Positions 28,197-40,165 of a stretch of 64,000 bases of DNA are shown piece after piece. The DNA is from Myxococcus fulvus (lineage in GTDB: Bacteria; Myxococcota; Myxococcia; Myxococcales; Myxococcaceae). The stretch is taken from positions 62,001 through 126,000 of the forward strand of contig NZ_FOIB01000002.1 of NCBI RefSeq assembly GCF_900111765.1, given 5' to 3'. Position numbers and translations under genes: made by a program. The notes beneath the pieces were generated by a model, which was given only the letters and a program-made list of their open reading frames with translations, was not told the origin of the DNA and did not search any database. How positions within the stretch are numbered: position 1 is the first letter of the stretch; the number at the start of each line of letters is the position of its first letter.

Positions 28197-29390
28197 ATGT
28201 CCCCTTCACGAAATCCCCGCCGCCGGCCTGTCCGGGGCGCTTCCTCCAAGCCCCCCGCGCGCCGCCCCGGCCCTCCGCCCTCCAGGAAGCCCTCCCCCCC
28301 AAAGGCCCAGGCAGCCCCCGCGCGCCCCACGCCGCCCCCCGCCCCACCGAGGGCGCGGATTCCCTCCATGCCCGCACAGACGCAGCCGCCGGTTGCCGGG
28401 CGCTGGCTGTGGACGTGCCGGGCGGGCTTCGAGTCGCACCTCTTCGAGGAGCTCGCCTGGGCGGGAGCGGCCCCCCGGCTGCTGGGAGACGCGCTGGTGG
28501 AGAGCGAGCGGAGCCCGAGCCCTCCTCCGGCCTTCGCGCGGGCCGGCTACCAGGTGGTCGCCTCCCTGCCTCCTGGCGCGCCCGAGGTCCTGGCGGAGGC
28601 GGCGGCCCGGTCCATCGGCGTCCTTCCTGGCGCGGGCCCCTGGGTCCTCCAGTCCTTCACGCCCGACAGCCCCCGGGGCAATCCGCTGGCGACGACGGCG
28701 GAGGCGCTGGAGGCGGCGGTGAAGGCGCGGCTCCCCTCGGAGCGGCTGCTCGAGGACGGCGGGCGGGCGAAGGAGTCGGGCGCGCGGCTCGTCGCGCTCT
28801 GCGTCGCTCCGGACGGGGTGACGGTGGTGGGCAGCGTCTTCGCGCGGGAGGCCCTGTCGCTGGCTCCTGGTGGGCGCAGGCGCATGCGCCGCGAGGTCGA
28901 GTCCCCCTCGCGGGCGGCCATGAAGCTGGAGGAGGCGCTGGACGGGCTGGCCTTCGAGCCGGGGCGCGGCGACGTCTGCGTGGACCTGGGCGCGGCGCCG
29001 GGTGGGTGGACGCAGCGGCTGGTGGCCCGGGGCGCGCGGGTGGTGGCGGTGGACCCGGCGAAGCTGATGCCGGAGCTGGCCTCCCATGGCCGGGTGAAGC
29101 ACGTGCAGGAGAGCGCCTTCGCCTACGCGCCCGAGGAGCCCGCCGACTGGCTCTTCTGCGACATGGCCTGGCGCCCGCTGGAGGTGGCGCAGCTGCTCGC
29201 CAAGTGGGGGCGCCGGGGTTGGGCGAGCCATCTGGTGGCCAACATCAAGCTGCCCATGAAGGACAAGAACCCCGTCCTGGTGCGCGTGCGGCACACGCTC
29301 GTCGAGGAAGGCGGCTGGGAGGGCCTCACCGTCCGCCAGCTCTACCATGACCGGGACGAGGTGACGGTGACGGCCCACCGGCTTCGCTGA
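28197..29390 (+). CDS. RlmM-like 23S rRNA 2'-O-ribose methyltransferase
   Basis: A protein of 397 residues. Residues 1-60 are a Pro/Arg/Ala-rich tail. Residues 65-230 resemble a THUMP-type RNA-binding region ([19 protein letters not shown]). The catalytic Rossmann domain has [17 protein letters not shown] (SAM site) near 262-272, [18 protein letters not shown] (catalytic Asp near 318) and [10 protein letters not shown] (catalytic Lys near 346), matching the K-D-K arrangement of FtsJ/RlmM enzymes. RlmM modifies C2498 of 23S rRNA in E. coli; the exact site here is inferred. The start is uncertain, since ATG 28368 would remove the basic tail and neither has a strong ribosome site. Confidence 0.8.
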   Translation: MSPSRNPRRRPVRGASSKPPARRPGPPPSRKPSPPKAQAAPARPTPPPAPPRARIPSMPAQTQPPVAGRWLWTCRAGFESHLFEELAWAGAAPRLLGDALVESERSPSPPPAFARAGYQVVASLPPGAPEVLAEAAARSIGVLPGAGPWVLQSFTPDSPRGNPLATTAEALEAAVKARLPSERLLEDGGRAKESGARLVALCVAPDGVTVVGSVFAREALSLAPGGRRRMRREVESPSRAAMKLEEALDGLAFEPGRGDVCVDLGAAPGGWTQRLVARGARVVAVDPAKLMPELASHGRVKHVQESAFAYAPEEPADWLFCDMAWRPLEVAQLLAKWGRRGWASHLVANIKLPMKDKNPVLVRVRHTLVEEGGWEGLTVRQLYHDRDEVTVTAHRLR

Positions 29391-29447
29391 CAGTCGGGCG
29401 GGAAGCGCCTGCGCGCGGGCGCGTGACGCGCTAGAGAAGCGCGTGAG

Positions 29448-30155
29448 ATGCCCTATCCGCTCGATGACGCCACCGCCACCGCCCTCATCGCCCTGCACCC
29501 CTGGGTGCTGACCCGCTCGCCCCAGGCCCCCGTGCAGGCCGCCGTCGAGGCGCTCCTCCAGGCCGAGCAGGCCCGGCGCGGCCACCCCGACGCGAAGACG
29601 GGCGCGCTCCAGGTGCCCGCCCTCACCCAGGGCAGCCTCCTGAAGGAGGAGTATGACCTGTCCACCCACGCCCACCACGACGGCTGGCGCGTGGGGGCCG
29701 TCATCGCCGACGTGAAGGGCATGATTTCGCACAACGCGCGCTTCGGCTTCGCCGTGGGCGACGCGATTCTGCGCGCCACCGTGGAGTCGCTCGCCGCGCA
29801 GTACCCGGGCGCCAAGGTGATTCGCCTGCACCCGGATGCCTTCGCGGCGCTGCTCGTCCCCACCTCGCAGCTCACGGTGAAGGAGGACCTGGCGGGCCCC
29901 ACCCACGAGCGCCTCGTGCGCGATGTGCGCCGCGTGCTGCCCGAGGGCACGCCCGACGCCGAGGTGCCGGAGTGGACGGTGAGCCTGCTGGAGGTGACGG
30001 TGGACGCGCCCTCGCACTGGCAGGTGCTCGGGCCGCTCATCTGGGCCGAGTTGGAGCGCGCGCACGTCATGCAGCGCAGCGGCAGGGCCGATGGGCTCCA
30101 GCGTCGCCGGCTGCGCCTTGACGCCTCCATCCCCGGTCAGGCGACGTTCCTCTGA
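29448..30155 (+). CDS. Degenerate GGDEF-like protein
   Basis: A protein of 235 residues. The core from about 78 to 150 reads like a GGDEF domain: VGAVIADVKGMISHNARFGFAVGDAILRATVESLAAQYPGAKVIRLHPDAFAALLVP follows the usual D-x-D-x-F-K-x-x-N-D...GH-x-x-GD...RxGGDEF pattern. The signature GGDEF is replaced by HPDAF, and the first metal-binding Asp is followed by VKGM. A cyclase is unlikely; GTP or c-di-GMP binding is possible. No receiver or membrane domain is present. It starts 57 bp after the RlmM-like gene and converges with the M23 peptidase gene. Confidence 0.65.
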   Translation: MPYPLDDATATALIALHPWVLTRSPQAPVQAAVEALLQAEQARRGHPDAKTGALQVPALTQGSLLKEEYDLSTHAHHDGWRVGAVIADVKGMISHNARFGFAVGDAILRATVESLAAQYPGAKVIRLHPDAFAALLVPTSQLTVKEDLAGPTHERLVRDVRRVLPEGTPDAEVPEWTVSLLEVTVDAPSHWQVLGPLIWAELERAHVMQRSGRADGLQRRRLRLDASIPGQATFL

Positions 30156-30291
30156 CGGGAGCGGAGACTCGCGGCCTCGTGGGACGCTCTTGAGCCCACC
30201 TTTCGAGGACCGCGCTTCGGAGCACCTGTCGCCGGGGTGGACCTGGGAAGGTCCGGCGTCCCTCGCGTGTCACGTGCTCCGGTGACCATCT

Positions 30292-30314
30292 GCCCCGAGC
30301 AATCCGCCCGGGGC
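30292..30314. terminator. Stem-loop between convergent genes
   Basis: GCCCCG and CGGGGC (6-bp arms, 11-base loop) sit between the degenerate GGDEF gene and the M23 peptidase gene, which converge. There is no U-tract. It may terminate the M23 transcript. Confidence 0.3.
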
Positions 30315-30329
30315 CCTTCGCGCCTCGGA

Positions 30330-31241
30330 CTACTCCTCGAGGATGAACTTGCGCGGGTTCTGCGGGATGCCGTTGACGCGGACCTCGTAGTGCAGGTGCG
30401 GTCCGGTGGAGCGGCCCGTGTTGCCGACCGCGGCGATGAGCGCGCCGCGCTTCACCCTGTCTCCGGCCTTCACCAGCATCTTCGCCAGGTGGCCGTAGCG
30501 CGTCTTGATGCCGTAGCCGTGGTCCACGACGATGACGTTGCCGTAGCCACCCTCCAGGCCCGCGAACACCACCGTGCCGTCCGACGGCGCGTACACTTCC
30601 TTGCCGTGCGGGGCCGCGATGTCCAGGCCCGAGTGCATCACCCGGTCCGCCGTGTACGGGTCCACGCGCTGACCGAAGTCGCTCGTCACCCAACCGCGCG
30701 CCGGCCACACCGACGGCGTGGAGGCGAGCATCGACTTCTGGTCCTGGAAGTACGCCTGCAGCTCCTGGAGGCTCTGCTCCTGACGGGTGGCCTCCGCGCT
30801 CAGCTTGTCCAGCCGGCCCATCAGCAGCTTGGGCGTCTCCGTCGTCGTCAGCTGGGTGAACTGGGTGTCCGTCGTCGGCACCCGCGCCTCGGGCTCCGTG
30901 GGACCCATCGCCAGGTTGCGCTGCGGGTCCGACAGCAGCGTCATCGCGCGCAGCTTCTGGTCGAAGCGCTCCACCCGGTCCAACGTCGACCCGATGTGCT
31001 CGATGCGCTCACGCACCGACTTGAGCTGGGAGCGCAACGTCAGGTTCTCATCGCGGAGGATGCGGTTCTCCGAGGCATCCGCGGCGACCTGGAAGTAGTG
31101 GATGCTCGCGCCCGCGCCCAGTCCCACGACCAACATCAGCCCCATCCCCACCTGCATGAGGAACGAGCGCTGGATGGTGTACCGCTTCACCGGCGCGTCG
31201 TGGTCCGGGATCACCATCAACGTGAAGGACTTTTTCGCCAC
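30330..31241 (-). CDS. M23-family peptidoglycan endopeptidase, membrane-anchored
   Basis: A protein of 303 residues. A short cytoplasmic start (about 1-27) is followed by one membrane segment (28-45, QVGMGLMLVVGLGAGASI). Then comes a periplasmic coiled coil (about 55-110), a linker and a second helix (about 140-170). The C-terminal LytM domain has HSGLDIAAPHG (zinc ligands His and Asp near 200) and HLHYEVRVNG (HxH near 283). The zinc ligand set is complete, so it should cleave peptide cross-links. GTG 31239-31241 follows a GGGAG site by 7 bases. Proteins of this layout remodel the cell wall at division or elongation. Confidence 0.88.
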   Translation of the reverse strand: MAKKSFTLMVIPDHDAPVKRYTIQRSFLMQVGMGLMLVVGLGAGASIHYFQVAADASENRILRDENLTLRSQLKSVRERIEHIGSTLDRVERFDQKLRAMTLLSDPQRNLAMGPTEPEARVPTTDTQFTQLTTTETPKLLMGRLDKLSAEATRQEQSLQELQAYFQDQKSMLASTPSVWPARGWVTSDFGQRVDPYTADRVMHSGLDIAAPHGKEVYAPSDGTVVFAGLEGGYGNVIVVDHGYGIKTRYGHLAKMLVKAGDRVKRGALIAAVGNTGRSTGPHLHYEVRVNGIPQNPRKFILEE

Positions 31242-31402
31242 GGGACAGCTCCCTGCTTGCGTGGGACATCCGGCGCCAGAAGCTAAGTCGCTCCCCGGCG
31301 CTCAACACCTCCCCCCACCGCCACACCCCTCCAGCTCCGTCACCTGACGGCGTCTGTCAGGATTGGAAACGTTTGGGCAGCTACCATTCAGCTTCCAAGA
31401 GT

Positions 31403-31425
31403 GTCAAGGTCAACAGTGACCTGAC
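31403..31425. promoter_or_regulatory. Imperfect inverted repeat between the PP2C and M23 genes
   Basis: GTCAAGGTCA and TGACCTGAC form a stem with one bulge (arms GTCA/GGTCA with TGACC/TGAC). It lies 36 bp after the PP2C stop and about 160 bp upstream of the M23 start, so it may be a terminator stem or an operator. Confidence 0.3.
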
Positions 31426-31460
31426 GAGGTGTTTGCCGGCCACCACTTCGTGAGTCGCCG

Positions 31461-32300
31461 TCAGGCGGCGACCCGCACCAGGATGACGGTGATGTTGTCG
31501 TCGCCGCCGCGCTCGTTGGCGAAGTCGATGAGGCGCTTGGGGATGTCCTCGAAGGACTTCGCCTGGGCCACCACCTCGTGGATCTCCTTGTCCTCGAGCA
31601 TGTTGGCCAACCCGTCCGAACACAGCAGGAACACGTCGTTGGGCTCGGACACGAGGCCCATGACGTCCACCTGCACCTCCTCCTCGAAGCCGACGGAGCG
31701 GGTGATGATGTTCTTGTAGCGGGAGTGCTTGGCCTCCTCCGGCGTAATCATCCCGGCCTTGATCTGCTCGTTGACCAGCGAGTGGTCCTCGGAGATCTGC
31801 TGGATGAGGTCGCCCCGGATGAGGTAGGCGCGGCTGTCTCCCACGTGCGCGAAGAAGGCGTGCTCCTCGCGGACCACCAGGGAGATGACGGTGGTGCCCA
31901 TGCCGGACAGGCGTGGGTCCTCCTGCGCCGCCGTGTAGATGGCGAGACACGCCTTCTCCACGGCCGTGCGCAGCGCCTCCGGAATCGGTGAGTCCTGGAG
32001 GTGAGGCACGGAGAGGAAGGGGTTGTCCTTTCCTTCCCGTGCCCGGCGCAGCTCCTTGTCGATGGTCTCGACGGCGATGCGCGACGCGGTACCACCCCCC
32101 GCGTGACCGCCCATGCCGTCCGCCACGACGTAGAGCTGGAGCTCATCGTCGATGAGGAAGCTGTCCTCGTTGTGATTACGCTTCCGCCCGACGTCCGTCA
32201 GGCCAGCGGAAACGACTTTCAGGCGGGAGGCCGCGGTCTGCCCTGCGGTGTTGGACACACCAAGGATGCTATGTGAGACCCAAGGATGGGGCAAGGACAC
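31461..32300 (-). CDS. PP2C-type Ser/Thr protein phosphatase
   Basis: A protein of up to 279 residues. All metal-binding motifs are present: HNEDSFLID, VADGMGGHAGGGTAS, GMGTTVISLVV, AHVGDSRAYLI, LLCSDGLANML and the final GGDDNITVILV. These Stp/PppL-like phosphatases counter the eukaryotic-type Ser/Thr kinases that are abundant in myxobacteria. The catalytic domain fills the protein, with no membrane segment. The start is uncertain: GTG 32300 has an AAGG 6 bases before it, while GTG 32258 would give 265 residues beginning closer to the domain. No kinase gene adjoins it. Confidence 0.9.
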   Translation of the reverse strand: MSLPHPWVSHSILGVSNTAGQTAASRLKVVSAGLTDVGRKRNHNEDSFLIDDELQLYVVADGMGGHAGGGTASRIAVETIDKELRRAREGKDNPFLSVPHLQDSPIPEALRTAVEKACLAIYTAAQEDPRLSGMGTTVISLVVREEHAFFAHVGDSRAYLIRGDLIQQISEDHSLVNEQIKAGMITPEEAKHSRYKNIITRSVGFEEEVQVDVMGLVSEPNDVFLLCSDGLANMLEDKEIHEVVAQAKSFEDIPKRLIDFANERGGDDNITVILVRVAA

Positions 32301-32318
32301 GGATGACCTTGCGGTGCG

Positions 32319-34058
32319 TCAAGCCGTCCGCCTGAGGCGTCCCCGGGGTCCTCCCTCGGGTCCGGACTCCCGGCGGGTCCTGGGCGCCCCCAGGGCACGG
32401 TGGGCCGAGCGCACCAGGGCCTCCGCCGCCCCCAGCGCCTCGCGCGTCACCTCCACGCCGGACATCATCCGGGCCAGCTCCCGCGTGCGTTCGCTGCCCG
32501 CCGCCAGGACCGTCACCTGGGAGACGGTCCGCTCACCCTTCACCGCCTTGCGGATGAGCAGGTGCGCGTCCGCGTAGGCCGCCACCTGCGGCAGGTGGGT
32601 GATGCAGAGCACCTGACGGTGGCCGCTCACCTCCTTGATCATCCGTCCGACGACGTCGGCAATCGCGCCGCTGACGCCCGCGTCCGCCTCGTCCAGCACG
32701 TACGAGCCGCACGCGTCGCTGTCCGCCAGGGCCCGCTTCAGGGCCAGCAGCAGTCGGCTCGCCTCGCCGCCCGAGGCCACCTTCGCCAGGGGCCGAGCGG
32801 GCTCACCGGGGTTCGCGCTGAAGAAGAACTCCACGTCGTCCAGGCCGTCCGGGCGCAGCACCTCGCCGGGCGTCACGCGCACCTCGAAGGCCGCCTTGCC
32901 CATGGCCAGGTGCCCCAGGCCCTCGCGCACCTGCGCGGAGAACTCCACCGCGCTCTTCGCGCGGACCCGCGACAGCGCCAGGGCCGCCTTGCGAGCGCGC
33001 TCCTCCACCTTGCGGCGCTCCGAGGCCAGCTCCTCCAGCACCTCCTGGCGGTTCTCCAGCGTGCCCAGCTCGGTCTCGATTTCGCCGCGCTTCTTGAGCA
33101 CGCCGTCCAGCGTGGCGCCGTGCTTGCGGCACAGCCGCTTCAGGCCATCCAGCCGCTCCTCGACGTCCCGCAGGCGCGAGGGGTCCGACTCCAGGCCCTC
33201 CACGTACCGGTTGAGCCGCCGCTGCGCCTCCTCCAGCTCCGACAGCGCCGTGCTCAACGACTGCGCCACGGGCGACAGCGTCGCGTCGCACTTCACCGCG
33301 TCGTGCACCAGCCCCAGCGCGCGGCCCACCGTCTCCAGCGCCGAGGACTCGTCGCCGGCCACCAGGAGCTCCGCCTCCGCGCCGTGGCGCTTGAGCTTCT
33401 CCGCGCTCGACAGGCGCTTGCGCTCGGCATCCAGCCGCGTGTCCTCGCCCGCCTCCGGGTCCAGGCGCGAGATTTCGTCGAGCTGGAAGCGCAGGAACTC
33501 CGCGCGCTCGCGCACCTTCGCCTCGTCCCCGCCCAGGGCCTCCATGCGCGCGTCCACCTCCCGCAGCGCCTGGTACTCCCCGAAGTAGGTCGCCAGCGGC
33601 GCCTCCATCTCCCCGTACCTGTCCAGGAGCACCCGGTGCAGGCCGGAGTCGAAGAGGCTCACGTGCTCGTGCTGTCCGGCGAGGTCCACCGCCCCGCGCG
33701 TCAGCTTCCCGAGCACGCCCACCGTCACCAGCGCGCCGTTGACGTAGACCTTGCCCCTTCCGGTGCGCCCCAGCACCCGGCGCACCAGCACCTCGTCCCC
33801 GAGGTCCGGCAGGCCCAGCTCCTCCAGGCGTGTGCCCAGGACGGGCGTTCGCGCGAAGACGCCCTCCACGGACGCCTCCTCGCAGCCGGCGCGGATGACA
33901 TCCGCGTCCGCCCGCCCTCCCAGCAGCAAGCCCAATGAATCCACGAGGATGGACTTGCCCGCACCTGTCTCACCCGTGAGGACGGTGAGGCCGGCTCCGA
34001 ACGCCACCTCCACCTCCTCGATCACCGCCACGTTCGAAATCCGCAGACCCAGCAGCAC
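32319..34058 (-). CDS. recN: DNA repair protein RecN
   Basis: A protein of 579 residues in the SMC-like family acting in double-strand-break repair. N-terminal ATPase half: LLGLRISNVAVIEEVEV, then Walker A GETGAGKS (29-36), and later AGQHEHVSL, typical of RecN. A central coiled coil spans about 150-370. The C-terminal half has KVASGGEASRLLLALK (ABC signature), the Walker B-like VLDEADAGVSG and CITHLPQVAAYAD. GTG 34056-34058 with GGAGGG 6 bases upstream fixes the start. A sequence close to the Myxococcus LexA box lies 35-51 bp upstream, consistent with SOS control. Confidence 0.95.
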   Translation of the reverse strand: MLLGLRISNVAVIEEVEVAFGAGLTVLTGETGAGKSILVDSLGLLLGGRADADVIRAGCEEASVEGVFARTPVLGTRLEELGLPDLGDEVLVRRVLGRTGRGKVYVNGALVTVGVLGKLTRGAVDLAGQHEHVSLFDSGLHRVLLDRYGEMEAPLATYFGEYQALREVDARMEALGGDEAKVRERAEFLRFQLDEISRLDPEAGEDTRLDAERKRLSSAEKLKRHGAEAELLVAGDESSALETVGRALGLVHDAVKCDATLSPVAQSLSTALSELEEAQRRLNRYVEGLESDPSRLRDVEERLDGLKRLCRKHGATLDGVLKKRGEIETELGTLENRQEVLEELASERRKVEERARKAALALSRVRAKSAVEFSAQVREGLGHLAMGKAAFEVRVTPGEVLRPDGLDDVEFFFSANPGEPARPLAKVASGGEASRLLLALKRALADSDACGSYVLDEADAGVSGAIADVVGRMIKEVSGHRQVLCITHLPQVAAYADAHLLIRKAVKGERTVSQVTVLAAGSERTRELARMMSGVEVTREALGAAEALVRSAHRALGAPRTRRESGPEGGPRGRLRRTA

Positions 34059-34092
34059 GCGCGCCCTCCAATGTCCGTACGACGGCTCTGGC

Positions 34093-34109
34093 ACTGAACA
34101 CCCTAACAG
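34093..34109 (-). promoter_or_regulatory. Candidate LexA (SOS) box of recN
   Basis: The minus strand reads CTGTTAGGGTGTTCAGT. It fits 14 of 17 positions of the Myxococcus xanthus LexA consensus CTRHAMRYBYGTTCAGS as I remember it, including the invariant GTTCAG half. It lies 35-51 bp upstream of the recN start. Confidence 0.55.
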
Positions 34110-34169
34110 GTCCCCCTGACACTGCACAGGCATTCAGCCCAACCGGACGGATGAAGGGCGGGTGAGGGC

Positions 34170-34190
34170 GGGGCCCGTTGGGGCCCCAAC
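34170..34190. terminator. Stem-loop after the SNF2 helicase gene
   Basis: GGGGCCC-GTTG-GGGCCCC overlaps the perfect palindrome GTTGGGGCCCCAAC, 14 bp beyond the helicase stop on the minus strand. It is a probable intrinsic terminator stem without a long U-tract. Confidence 0.45.
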
Positions 34191-34203
34191 CCTTTGCTCC
34201 GAC

Positions 34204-37470
<3,267 letters not shown>

Positions 37471-37604
37471 AGGCCCCAGGCTCCTAGCGCCGGGGAACCC
37501 CTGCCACTAGCACAGCAAGGGGGCTCCCGCTCGCGGGAAATGTGGATGAGTCCGCCAGCGGAAGCAGCCACCGGCATCAGGCTATGAGAGCATCAACGTT
37601 CGCC

Positions 37605-38591
37605 ATGGCTCGGACCGTCCGCCCCCGTGTCTTCGTGACCCGCCAGCTCCCCGGGGAGGCCCTCGGGCGACTGGGCAGGCTCGTGGACCTCCACGTCTGG
37701 CCCCAGGAGCTGCCACCCTCCCGTGACACCCTGCTCGCCGAGGCGGCCCGCTCCGAGGGGCTCGTCACCCTGCTGACAGACCAGGTGGATGCTCGCCTGC
37801 TTGCCCAGGCCCCGGGCCTGCGGGTGGTCAGCAACGTGGCCGTCGGCTACGACAACATCGATGTACCGGCCTGTACGGAACGGCGGGTGGTGGTGGGAAA
37901 CACCCCGGGCGCCCTCACGGAGACGTCCGCGGACTTCGCCTTCGCGCTGATTCTGGGCCTCGCCCGGCGCGTGGCGGAGGCGGACGCCTATGTCCGGGCG
38001 GGACACTGGCGAACCTGGAGCCCCACCCTCCTGTTGGGGACGGACGTGTACGGCGCCACGCTGGGCATCGTCGGCCCCGGGGCCATCGGCTCGGCGGTGG
38101 CCCGGCGCGCGCGGGGCTTCGGGATGCGCATCCTCTATGTGAGCCGCGAGCCCAGGCCCGCGCTGGAGCAGGAGACGGGGGCCCGGCGCGTGGACAAGGC
38201 CACGCTGCTCTCGGAAGCGGACATCCTCACCCTGCACGTGCCGCTGACGCCCCAGACGCGGCACTGGGTGGGACGCGCGGAGCTGGCGGCGATGAAGCCC
38301 GGGGCGCTGCTCGTCAACACCGCGCGAGGGGGCGTGGTGGACCCGGACGCGCTCGTCGAGGCGCTGCGGGAGGGCCGATTGGGCGGCGCGGCCCTGGATG
38401 TGACGGACCCGGAGCCGCTGCCCCCGGACAGTCCGCTGATGGGCCTGCCCAACGTCCTGCTGGCGCCCCACATCGCCAGCGCCACGCACGCCACCCGGGG
38501 GCGCATGGCCTCCATGGCGGTGGACAACCTGCTGGCCGCGCTGGAAGGACGGCGGCCTCCTCACTGCGTCAACCCCGAGCTCTTCCCATGA
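37605..38591 (+). CDS. D-isomer-specific 2-hydroxyacid dehydrogenase (glyoxylate/hydroxypyruvate reductase type)
   Basis: A 328-residue NAD(P)-dependent enzyme. It has [17 protein letters not shown] (cofactor loop near 153-160) and the three catalytic residues: Arg in [10 protein letters not shown], Glu in DVTDPEPLP and His in LAPHIASAT. Residues [10 protein letters not shown] and [20 protein letters not shown] match the glyoxylate/hydroxypyruvate reductase branch. I chose the ATG at 37605; an earlier in-frame ATG at 37584 would add seven residues. The stop overlaps the apt start by 4 bp (ATGA), so the two are translationally coupled. The true 2-oxoacid substrate is not determined. Confidence 0.88.
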   Translation: MARTVRPRVFVTRQLPGEALGRLGRLVDLHVWPQELPPSRDTLLAEAARSEGLVTLLTDQVDARLLAQAPGLRVVSNVAVGYDNIDVPACTERRVVVGNTPGALTETSADFAFALILGLARRVAEADAYVRAGHWRTWSPTLLLGTDVYGATLGIVGPGAIGSAVARRARGFGMRILYVSREPRPALEQETGARRVDKATLLSEADILTLHVPLTPQTRHWVGRAELAAMKPGALLVNTARGGVVDPDALVEALREGRLGGAALDVTDPEPLPPDSPLMGLPNVLLAPHIASATHATRGRMASMAVDNLLAALEGRRPPHCVNPELFP

Positions 38592-39142
38592 ACCTGCCCG
38601 CCGCGAGCCTCGCCGACACCACCCTCGTCGATGACCTGAAGGCCCGTCTGCGCGACGTGCCGGACTTCCCCAAGCCCGGCATCGTCTTCAAGGACATCAC
38701 CCCCGTGCTGGCCGACCCGAGGCTGTTCGGCCGCGTCGTCAACGCCATGTCCGCGCCCTTCCGGGGACAGCACATCTCCAAGGTGGTGGGCGTGGAGGCG
38801 CGGGGCTTCCTGCTGGGCGCGCCCCTGGCCCTCGCGCTGGGCGCGGGCTTCGTCCCCGCGCGCAAGCCGGGCAAGCTGCCCTATCGCTCCGTCGTCGAGC
38901 GCTACTCGCTGGAGTACGGCGCGGACGGACTGGAGATGCACGAGGACGCGCTGGCCCCGGGCGAGCGCGTGCTGGTGGTGGATGACGTCCTCGCCACGGG
39001 CGGCACGGCGGAGGCCGCCGCGCGGCTCGTGAAGCGGCTGGGTGGAGAGTTGGTCGGCTTCAGCTTCCTCATCCACCTGGGCTTCCTCGACGGCGGCAGA
39101 CGCCTGGCGCCCACGCCCGTGACGAGCCTGCTGACGTTCTGA
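38588..39142 (+). CDS. apt: Adenine phosphoribosyltransferase
   Basis: A 184-residue purine salvage enzyme (adenine plus PRPP to AMP). It has [16 protein letters not shown] near the start, [25 protein letters not shown], and the PRPP loop [17 protein letters not shown] near 134-150. All are hallmarks of APRT. The length is normal (about 170-185). It overlaps the upstream dehydrogenase by 4 bp. Confidence 0.96.
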   Translation: MNLPAASLADTTLVDDLKARLRDVPDFPKPGIVFKDITPVLADPRLFGRVVNAMSAPFRGQHISKVVGVEARGFLLGAPLALALGAGFVPARKPGKLPYRSVVERYSLEYGADGLEMHEDALAPGERVLVVDDVLATGGTAEAAARLVKRLGGELVGFSFLIHLGFLDGGRRLAPTPVTSLLTF

Positions 39143-39246
39143 GGCAAGGGCCGACCCGGGCCCCCGCCCCTTCCCCGCTCGCCTGCTGCGACGCTCCGTT
39201 CAGGTGTCCACCCTCTGACGAGAAGCCTCGTTCCATAGGGGGAGAC

Positions 39247-40083
39247 ATGCCCGAGGTGCGCTCCACCGGCGGTGCCCGCATCCGCTACGACGACGTCGGC
39301 GAGGGCGAGCCCACGCTGCTCTTCATCCCCGGCTGGTGCACGCGCCGGGAGGTCTTCGCGTCCCTGGTCCCGCTGTGCTCCGCGCGCCACCGCGTCCTCT
39401 GTGTCGACCTGCGGGGCCACGGCGAATCCGAGCCGGGCGAGGGCGACTTCGACAGCGGCACGGTGCTCGAGGACCTGAAGGCCGTGGTGGAGGCCAGCGG
39501 CGCGAAGCAGGTGGTGCCGGTGACGGTGTCCCACGCGGGCTTCTGGGGGCTGGAGCTGCGACGGGAGCTGGGCGCGGAGCGGGTTCCCCAGCTCGTGCTG
39601 CTGGACTGGATTGTCACCGAGCCGCCGCCACCCTTCCTCGCGACGCTGCGCGGCCTCATGTCGGAGCGCTGGGGACGCACACGCGACGCGCTGTTCAAGG
39701 AGTGGACGCGCGGCGTGGAGCACGAGGACGTCCTGCGCGTCATCCACGAGGACATGCTCGAGTTCTCCGAGGAGATGTGGGCCCGCGCGGCGCGAGAGAT
39801 CGCCGCGGCCTATGCCCGTGAAGGCGCTCCCCTACGAGCGCTCGCGGGACTGAATCCGCCCACGCCCACGTTGCACCTGTACGCACAGCCGGACGCGCAC
39901 GAGTACCTGGAGACCCAGGTGGCCTTCGGTGTGCGGCACCCGTGGTTCCACGTCATGAAGCTCCCCGCCGTCAGCCACCTGCCCTCCCTGGAGGTGCCGG
40001 AGCTGGTCGCCGCGGGAATCCAGGCGCTCGTCTCGGGGCGGCGGACGGCGGTTCAGACGGGGGACCTCTCCACCCCAGGGTGA
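39247..40083 (+). CDS. Alpha/beta-hydrolase-fold protein resembling cofactor-free quinolone 2,4-dioxygenases (Hod/Qdo)
   Basis: A protein of 278 residues. The usual GxSxG elbow reads VTVSHAG (Ser95-His96). The remembered Hod sequence has the same layout: LPGWC near the oxyanion site (here IPGWC, 27-31), SHGGW at the elbow, LDW with the acid Asp (here Asp120-Trp121), an FxxW helix (here Trp153) and HPWF...THFP (here HPWF 231-234 and SHLP with His244). The spacings Ser-Asp 25 and Trp-His 91 agree. Two Hod histidines (before Ser, and after the first WC) are Val94 and Thr32 here. So the protein could be a dioxygenase of a 3-hydroxy-4-quinolone-like substrate or a hydrolase. A TetR regulator starts 82 bp downstream. 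Confidence 0.7.
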   Translation: MPEVRSTGGARIRYDDVGEGEPTLLFIPGWCTRREVFASLVPLCSARHRVLCVDLRGHGESEPGEGDFDSGTVLEDLKAVVEASGAKQVVPVTVSHAGFWGLELRRELGAERVPQLVLLDWIVTEPPPPFLATLRGLMSERWGRTRDALFKEWTRGVEHEDVLRVIHEDMLEFSEEMWARAAREIAAAYAREGAPLRALAGLNPPTPTLHLYAQPDAHEYLETQVAFGVRHPWFHVMKLPAVSHLPSLEVPELVAAGIQALVSGRRTAVQTGDLSTPG

Positions 40084-40106
40084 GCCCACCCCTTCCAGAG
40101 GACGGG

Positions 40107-40135
40107 TTGACGACTTCCGTTCGCCTGTTTATAAG
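40107..40135 (+). promoter_or_regulatory. Sigma-70 promoter of the tetR gene
   Basis: TTGACG (40107-40112) and TATAAG (40130-40135) are separated by exactly 17 bases, the best housekeeping-type promoter I see in the window. The start codon follows 30 bp later. Confidence 0.7.
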
Positions 40136-40151
40136 TTGGTCACACAACCAA
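40136..40151. promoter_or_regulatory. Probable TetR operator
   Basis: TTGGT-CACACA-ACCAA is an inverted repeat directly after the -10 box, overlapping the expected transcription start and ending 14 bp before the tetR ATG. That position suggests autorepression. Confidence 0.55.
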
Positions 40152-40165
40152 TAAACAAGGCCACC

